A stretch of 64,000 nucleotides of DNA from Catenulispora sp. GP43 (GTDB taxonomy: Bacteria > Actinomycetota > Actinomycetes > Streptomycetales > Catenulisporaceae). A program made the position numbers and the translations under genes. This document shows, in pieces, positions 60,434 through 64,000 of the stretch. Numbering within the stretch: position 1 is the first letter of the stretch; the number at the start of each line of letters is the position of its first letter. The stretch lies in assembly GCF_041260665.1 (NCBI RefSeq), contig NZ_JBGCCT010000002.1, positions 248,001 through 312,000 of the forward strand. Reading direction: 5' to 3'. Under the pieces are notes generated by a model, which saw only the letters and a program-made list of their open reading frames with translations, did no database searches and had not been told where the DNA came from.

Positions 60434-60928
60434 TTACTGCTGAAGATAATCCGCGCTCGTCACGACCTCCCCGAAGCGCGGCAGCACCACCCGCACCGCG
60501 ACCTCGTGCTCCTCGGCGGTCGGCGCGGCCATCGCGTCCTCGACGAACACGAGCTCGTAGTCCAGGTCGGAGGCGACGCGCGCCGTGGACTCCACGCCCA
60601 TGGTGGTCATCAGGCCGCCGAAGACCAGGGTGGTGGCGCCGAGCTCCTTCAGGCGGGCGTCCAGGTCGGTGGTGGCGAACGCCCCGATGCTGCGCTTGAC
60701 CACGGTCACGTCGCCGGGCCGCACCAGGCCCTCGGCGAAGCCGCTGCCGGGCGGCTGCTCGGCCACGTTCGGCCGGTCGACGCGGATCAGCACGACCGGC
60801 CGGCCGGCGGCGCGGAACGCTTCGGCCAGACGCAGGGACCGGTCGAGGATCTCGGGTCCGGTGTGCGGGGCCACCGGCAGCTCGAGCAGGCGCGGCATGA
60901 GGTCGACGAGGACGAGGGCTGTGGTCAC
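60434..60928 (-). CDS. Isochorismatase-like protein, YecD type (no catalytic Cys)
   Basis: The 164-aa protein has the cysteine-hydrolase fold with N-terminal Asp (TALVLVDLMPRL), a basic residue in VTVVKRSIGAFATTDLDARL, and the strand GGLMTTMGVESTARVASDLD. Active members have Cys where this has Gly (TTMGVE), as in E. coli YecD. The third member of the Asp-Lys-Cys triad is therefore absent and hydrolase activity is doubtful. It converges on the quinone oxidoreductase-like gene. Confidence 0.85.
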   Translation of the reverse strand: MTTALVLVDLMPRLLELPVAPHTGPEILDRSLRLAEAFRAAGRPVVLIRVDRPNVAEQPPGSGFAEGLVRPGDVTVVKRSIGAFATTDLDARLKELGATTLVFGGLMTTMGVESTARVASDLDYELVFVEDAMAAPTAEEHEVAVRVVLPRFGEVVTSADYLQQ

Positions 60929-61037
60929 GCGCAGACCTTAGACGCCCTCTCGCGACTGTGCGCGGCTATGTACGCCCCAGCTCGAGGCGGCCGCCGGGCT
61001 GCGAGACTTCCCCGCCCGGCGGCTCGCCCGAGAACAT

Positions 61038-61703
61038 CTACCGCGGCTGGCCGCACTCCGGGCAGAACTTCGCGTTCATCCCCACTTCCGAACCACACCC
61101 GCCGCACGTCCCCGGCGCGCCCTGCTTCACCCCGCACTCGGGGCAGAACTTCGCCCCGTGCGTCTCGTGTCCACAGGCGTGGCACACCAGCTGCTTCTGC
61201 GTCGTGACGTCCACCTCGGCGGCCATGCTTGCGCCGACCTCGCGGGCCTTCGTGGTGGCCGCGTCGACCAGGCCGTGGGTGCGTGCCGACTCGACCTCGG
61301 CGGCCAGGTCCGGCGCGCAGTTCGTGCACAGGCCCCGGTCCGGGCTGTAGCAGCGCACGCAGACGTAGGAAGTACAGCGGCCGCAGCGGTTGAAGTGCTT
61401 CTCGGCGGCGACGATCGCCTCCTTGAACGAGGCGTCGCGCGCCTTGTGCCAGCCGCTCTCCACCAGGCCGTCGACGCCGTTGGCGACGTCCCAGCCGATC
61501 GAGGACGTGGCGCCGTGCGCCATGTTCGCGGCCCGGCGGATCCAGCCGGCGGCGCGGGCCGCCTTGTACGGCTCGAAGCCGCTGCGCCAGGTGTCGCTGC
61601 AGCGCTGGCAGTAGAACTCGAACTCGAATCCGGCGTCGTTGCCGTACTGGTTCGAATAGTCCCGATGGTTGTTGCTGAACCACAACGTGTCTGTGTCGGC
61701 CAT
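61038..61703 (-). CDS. Multi-zinc-ribbon protein
   Basis: The 221-aa protein, started at ATG 61703 (MADTDTLWFSNNHRDYSNQY), has CxxC pairs throughout: YCQRCSD, RCGRCTSYVCVRCYS, LCTNCAPD, VCHACGHETHGAKFCPECG, TCGGCGSEV and KFCPECGQPR. The last two are double zinc ribbons (DZR type). A helical stretch with a Gly/Trp-rich patch (NMAHGATSSIGWDVANGVDG) lies between. No catalytic residues are seen. Probably a metal-binding scaffold; the role is unknown. Confidence 0.8.
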   Translation of the reverse strand: MADTDTLWFSNNHRDYSNQYGNDAGFEFEFYCQRCSDTWRSGFEPYKAARAAGWIRRAANMAHGATSSIGWDVANGVDGLVESGWHKARDASFKEAIVAAEKHFNRCGRCTSYVCVRCYSPDRGLCTNCAPDLAAEVESARTHGLVDAATTKAREVGASMAAEVDVTTQKQLVCHACGHETHGAKFCPECGVKQGAPGTCGGCGSEVGMNAKFCPECGQPR

Positions 61704-61749
61704 TGCCCGAACCCCCAAGTGATAAGGCCTAGGGAGCACAGGATAGAAC

Positions 61750-62655
61750 TCAATGGCGACGCATCGACAACACGTCCGTGGCACTGAAATTCTCACCGGG
61801 CTTCTTCGCCTCGAAGTACGGACCGAGCGCGTCTTCGAGCTCGCCGACAGTGAACGTCTCCTGGGCGGAGTCCCAGCGTTCTTCGACGACCGGACGCTGC
61901 ATCAGCAGCACCATGCCGCCGTGCACGACGAACACCTGGCCGTTGACCTTGTCGGCGGCCGGGGAGGCGAGGTAGGCGACCAGCGGGGCGACGTGCTCGA
62001 CGGCCAGCGGGTCCATGCCCTCGGCCGGGGGTTCGAAGCCGGCGAAGACCTCCTCGGTCATCTTGGTGCGGGCCCGCGGGCAGATCGCGTTGGCCCGCAC
62101 GCCGTAGCGCGCGCAGCCGTTGGCGGTGGCGGTGGTCAGGCCGACGATCGCGGCCTTGGCCGCGGCGTAGTTCGCCTGGCCCGCGGCGCCGGCGAGGAAG
62201 GCCTCGGAGGAGGTGTTCACGATGCGGCCGAAGACCGGGCCGCCGGCGGCCTTGGACGCCTCGCGCCAGTGCGCGGTGGCGTGCCGGGTCAGTGCGAAGT
62301 GGCCTTTGGCGTGCACCCGCAGGACGTCGTCCCATTCCTGCTCCGACATGGAGAACACCATGCGGTCGCGCAGGATCCCGGCGTTGTTGACGACGATGTC
62401 CAGCGAGCCGAAGGTGTCGACAGCCAGCCGGGTCAGGGATTCGGCGTAGGCGAAGTCGGAGACGTCGCCGGCGGAGGCGGCGGCCTGGCCGCCGGCTTTG
62501 GCGATGTCCGCGGCGGTCTGCTCGGCGATGGCCGGGTCGTGGTCGTTGACCACGACCGCGGCGCCCTGACGGGCCAGCTCCAGGGCTTCGGCGCGGCCGA
62601 GTCCGCGGCCGGCGCCGGTGACGATCGCTGCGCGGCCCGTGAGGGAGGTGCTCAT
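61750..62655 (-). CDS. Short-chain dehydrogenase, HSD17B4/FabG-like
   Basis: The 301-aa NAD(P)-dependent oxidoreductase has TGAGRGLGRAEALELA, DVSDF, NNAGILRDRMVFSMSE, catalytic Ser in IVNTSSEAFLAG and Tyr-Lys in QANYAAAKAAIVGL. The C-terminal extension of about 50 residues matches the peroxisomal-type 3-hydroxyacyl-CoA dehydrogenase (17-beta-HSD4) group. Upstream on the same strand are a zinc alcohol dehydrogenase and a MaoC-like hydratase, so the three may act on acyl-CoA or steroid-type intermediates. Confidence 0.9.
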   Translation of the reverse strand: MSTSLTGRAAIVTGAGRGLGRAEALELARQGAAVVVNDHDPAIAEQTAADIAKAGGQAAASAGDVSDFAYAESLTRLAVDTFGSLDIVVNNAGILRDRMVFSMSEQEWDDVLRVHAKGHFALTRHATAHWREASKAAGGPVFGRIVNTSSEAFLAGAAGQANYAAAKAAIVGLTTATANGCARYGVRANAICPRARTKMTEEVFAGFEPPAEGMDPLAVEHVAPLVAYLASPAADKVNGQVFVVHGGMVLLMQRPVVEERWDSAQETFTVGELEDALGPYFEAKKPGENFSATDVLSMRRH

Positions 62656-62699
62656 GTCAGATCTCCATTTCGGACACAGATCTCTATTTCGGGCACAGA

Positions 62700-63779
62700 T
62701 CAGACCTCGATGATCGTCCGGATCGCGGCGCCGGTGCGCAGCAGCTCCAGGGCCTGGTTGATGTCGTCGAGCTTGAGCCGGGCGGTGATCATGCCCTCAA
62801 GGTCCAGCCGGCCGGCGCGCCACAGCGCGATCAGCCGGCCGTACTCCTGGCGCGGGTCGGCGCCGCCGTAGTAGGAACCGAGGATCTTCTTGTTGTCGAA
62901 GAAGAGCTGGAACATGTTGAAGTCGACGGTGTCGTCCATCTTTCCCGCGCCGACCACGGTGACGGTGCCGCCGCGGCGGGTCAGGCCGTAGGCCTGCTTC
63001 ACCAGCGCGGAGCGGCCGACGACTTCGAAGACGTAGTCGAACCCGGCTTTGCCGGTCACCTCGGCCTTGGCGGCGTCGGCGTCCTCGGGGCTGACGGCCC
63101 TGGTGGCTCCGAAGCGCAGCGCGGCTTCGTGCTTGCTCTGGACCGGGTCGATGGCGACGATCTCGGCGGCCCCGGCGATCCGCGCGCCCTGGATCACGCT
63201 GATGCCGACGCCGCCGGCGCCGATCACCGCGACCGAGGAGCCCGGCGTGACCTGCGCGGTGTTGACCACGGCGCCGACGCCGGTGGTGACGCCGCAGCCG
63301 ATCAGGGCCGCGATCTCGAACGGCACGTCGTCCGGGATCTTCACCGCGCACTGCCAGGGCACGACCATCTCCTCGGCGAAGGTGCCGTTGCCGGCGAAGC
63401 CGTAGACGTCGGCGCCGTCCACCTTGAAGTGCGGCGTCATGGTCATGCCGAAGAAGATGTTCACGCACAGGTTCCCCTGGCCGCCGCGACAGAACGAGCA
63501 CTGGCCGCACGGCGGGTTCCAGCACACGATGACGTGGTCGCCGACCGCCACCTGGTCCACGCCGGCGCCGACCGCGACGACCTCCCCCGCGCCCTCGTGG
63601 CCGGGCACGAAGGGCGCCGGCTGCGGCAGCACGCCGGTCATCGCCGACAGGTCCGAGTGGCACAGGCCGGTGGCGCGCAGGCGGATGCGCACCTCGCCGG
63701 CGCCGGGGTCGGCGAGGGTGACGTCGTCACGGACCTGGAGGGTCTCGGAGCCGATCTCGAACAGGACTGCTGCGCGCAT
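62700..63779 (-). CDS. Zinc-dependent alcohol dehydrogenase (class III-like MDR)
   Basis: The 359-aa enzyme starts at ATG 63779 (MRAAVLFEIGSETLQVRDDV). Catalytic zinc ligands are in ATGLCHSDLSAM and GHEGAGEVVAVG; the structural zinc loop CGQCSFCRGGQGNLC has all four Cys. The NAD-binding motif is VAVIGAGGVGISVIQGARIA followed by acidic IVAIDP, indicating NAD. It belongs to the actinobacterial NDMA-dependent/Rxyl_3153-like group. It is 44 bp upstream of the SDR gene and 33 bp downstream of the MaoC gene, so an operon. Confidence 0.92.
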   Translation of the reverse strand: MRAAVLFEIGSETLQVRDDVTLADPGAGEVRIRLRATGLCHSDLSAMTGVLPQPAPFVPGHEGAGEVVAVGAGVDQVAVGDHVIVCWNPPCGQCSFCRGGQGNLCVNIFFGMTMTPHFKVDGADVYGFAGNGTFAEEMVVPWQCAVKIPDDVPFEIAALIGCGVTTGVGAVVNTAQVTPGSSVAVIGAGGVGISVIQGARIAGAAEIVAIDPVQSKHEAALRFGATRAVSPEDADAAKAEVTGKAGFDYVFEVVGRSALVKQAYGLTRRGGTVTVVGAGKMDDTVDFNMFQLFFDNKKILGSYYGGADPRQEYGRLIALWRAGRLDLEGMITARLKLDDINQALELLRTGAAIRTIIEV

Positions 63780-63812
63780 GAGGGGGTTCCTTCGCCTAGC
63801 TCTGGTATTCAC

Positions 63813-64000
63813 CTAGCTCTTGTAGGTGAGCACGGTGTTGGCCAGCACCACCGCGTCGTCGCGGTCGGCCGAGGTGGACACCACGTCCACCCGCCCCGCG
63901 CCGTCGTCCCACATCTTCACGCGCATCGTTTCACCCGGGAAGAAGATCCCGGCGAAGCGCGTGGAGTACTCCGTCACGCGCGTCACGTCGCCGGACAGGA
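63813..64000 (-). CDS. MaoC-like hydratase, C-terminal part (cut by window edge)
   Basis: Only the last 62 codons are inside. They read RVTEYSTRFAGIFFPGETMR, then VKMWDDGAGRVDVVSTSADR and AVVLANTVLTYKS, the hot-dog-fold ending of MaoC/R-specific enoyl-CoA hydratases. The stop TAG is at 63813-63815, 33 bp before the alcohol dehydrogenase start on the same strand. A hydratase, a dehydrogenase of the HSD17B4 type and an ADH together suggest degradation or modification of acyl-CoA-type substrates. Confidence 0.8.
   Translation of the reverse strand, partial: LSGDVTRVTEYSTRFAGIFFPGETMRVKMWDDGAGRVDVVSTSADRDDAVVLANTVLTYKS

Overview
The window is high-GC actinobacterial DNA: strong GGAGG-type Shine-Dalgarno sites, many ATGA/GTGA stop-start overlaps, GTG starts, a SARP-family regulator, and a run of genes in the same order as mycobacterial Rv2228c-Rv2230c. 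It looks like a soil actinomycete chromosome. I cannot name the genus from sequence alone; a Catenulispora- or Streptomyces-like organism is a guess.

Layout. 1-4706 (minus): the end of a lipid biosynthesis locus, with a fatty-acyl-AMP ligase followed by a polyketide synthase whose N-terminal ACP-KS-AT order resembles FadD32/Pks13; the PKS runs off the left edge. 4760-7217: a gene-poor, decayed accessory patch with one well-formed 21-codon hydrophobic peptide gene between a ribosome binding site and a hairpin. 7218-16200: a 14-repeat TPR protein, then several insertion-sequence relics that truncated an esterase and fused in frame with a YrhB-like protein, around a cassette of MFS efflux pump, thioredoxin-reductase-like flavoprotein and XRE-cupin regulator. 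16203-20859: a large SARP/NB-ARC/TPR regulator, a small secreted Cys-containing protein and a Gly/Ser/Asp-rich protein. 21084-28747: AraC regulator/MFS pair, a divergent acetate kinase, a DUF5666-like lipoprotein, and a translationally coupled NRAMP-type transporter and MgtE-N/CBS protein.

29313-38225 is one tightly packed plus-strand stress operon: dnaK, grpE, cbpA-type J protein, cbpM, clpB, zinc-ribbon thioredoxin, UBP zinc finger, and a cyclic-nucleotide-domain/thioredoxin-reductase-like flavoprotein, followed by a ferritin-VIT1 iron transporter. It joins disaggregation (ClpB with DnaK/GrpE/J protein) to thiol and iron handling. 39683-45098: HxlR regulator with a membrane protein and a methyltransferase, IS debris with one CRISPR-like repeat, then a two-component system divergent from a PIG-V-like GT-C mannosyltransferase. 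RNase P RNA (rnpB) lies on the minus strand at 45635-46036.

46135-51013 is the most unusual region. A VOC/glyoxalase-like gene appears split: its body ends at 46467 and its missing C-terminal tail is at 50948-51013. Between them lies a five-repeat type I-E-like CRISPR array (28-nt repeats, 33-nt spacers), itself cut exactly at a spacer/repeat junction by a 3.36-kb structure bounded by IS701-like ends with a CTAG target duplication and carrying an L,D-transpeptidase lipoprotein gene. Both transposase genes are dead and no cas gene is in the window. 51063-64000 is mostly housekeeping: RNB ribonuclease, PadR regulator with palindromic boxes, YaaA, RNase H/phosphatase, zinc-ribbon protein, Nif3-like protein, oxidoreductases, and a MaoC-ADH-SDR operon that runs off the right edge.
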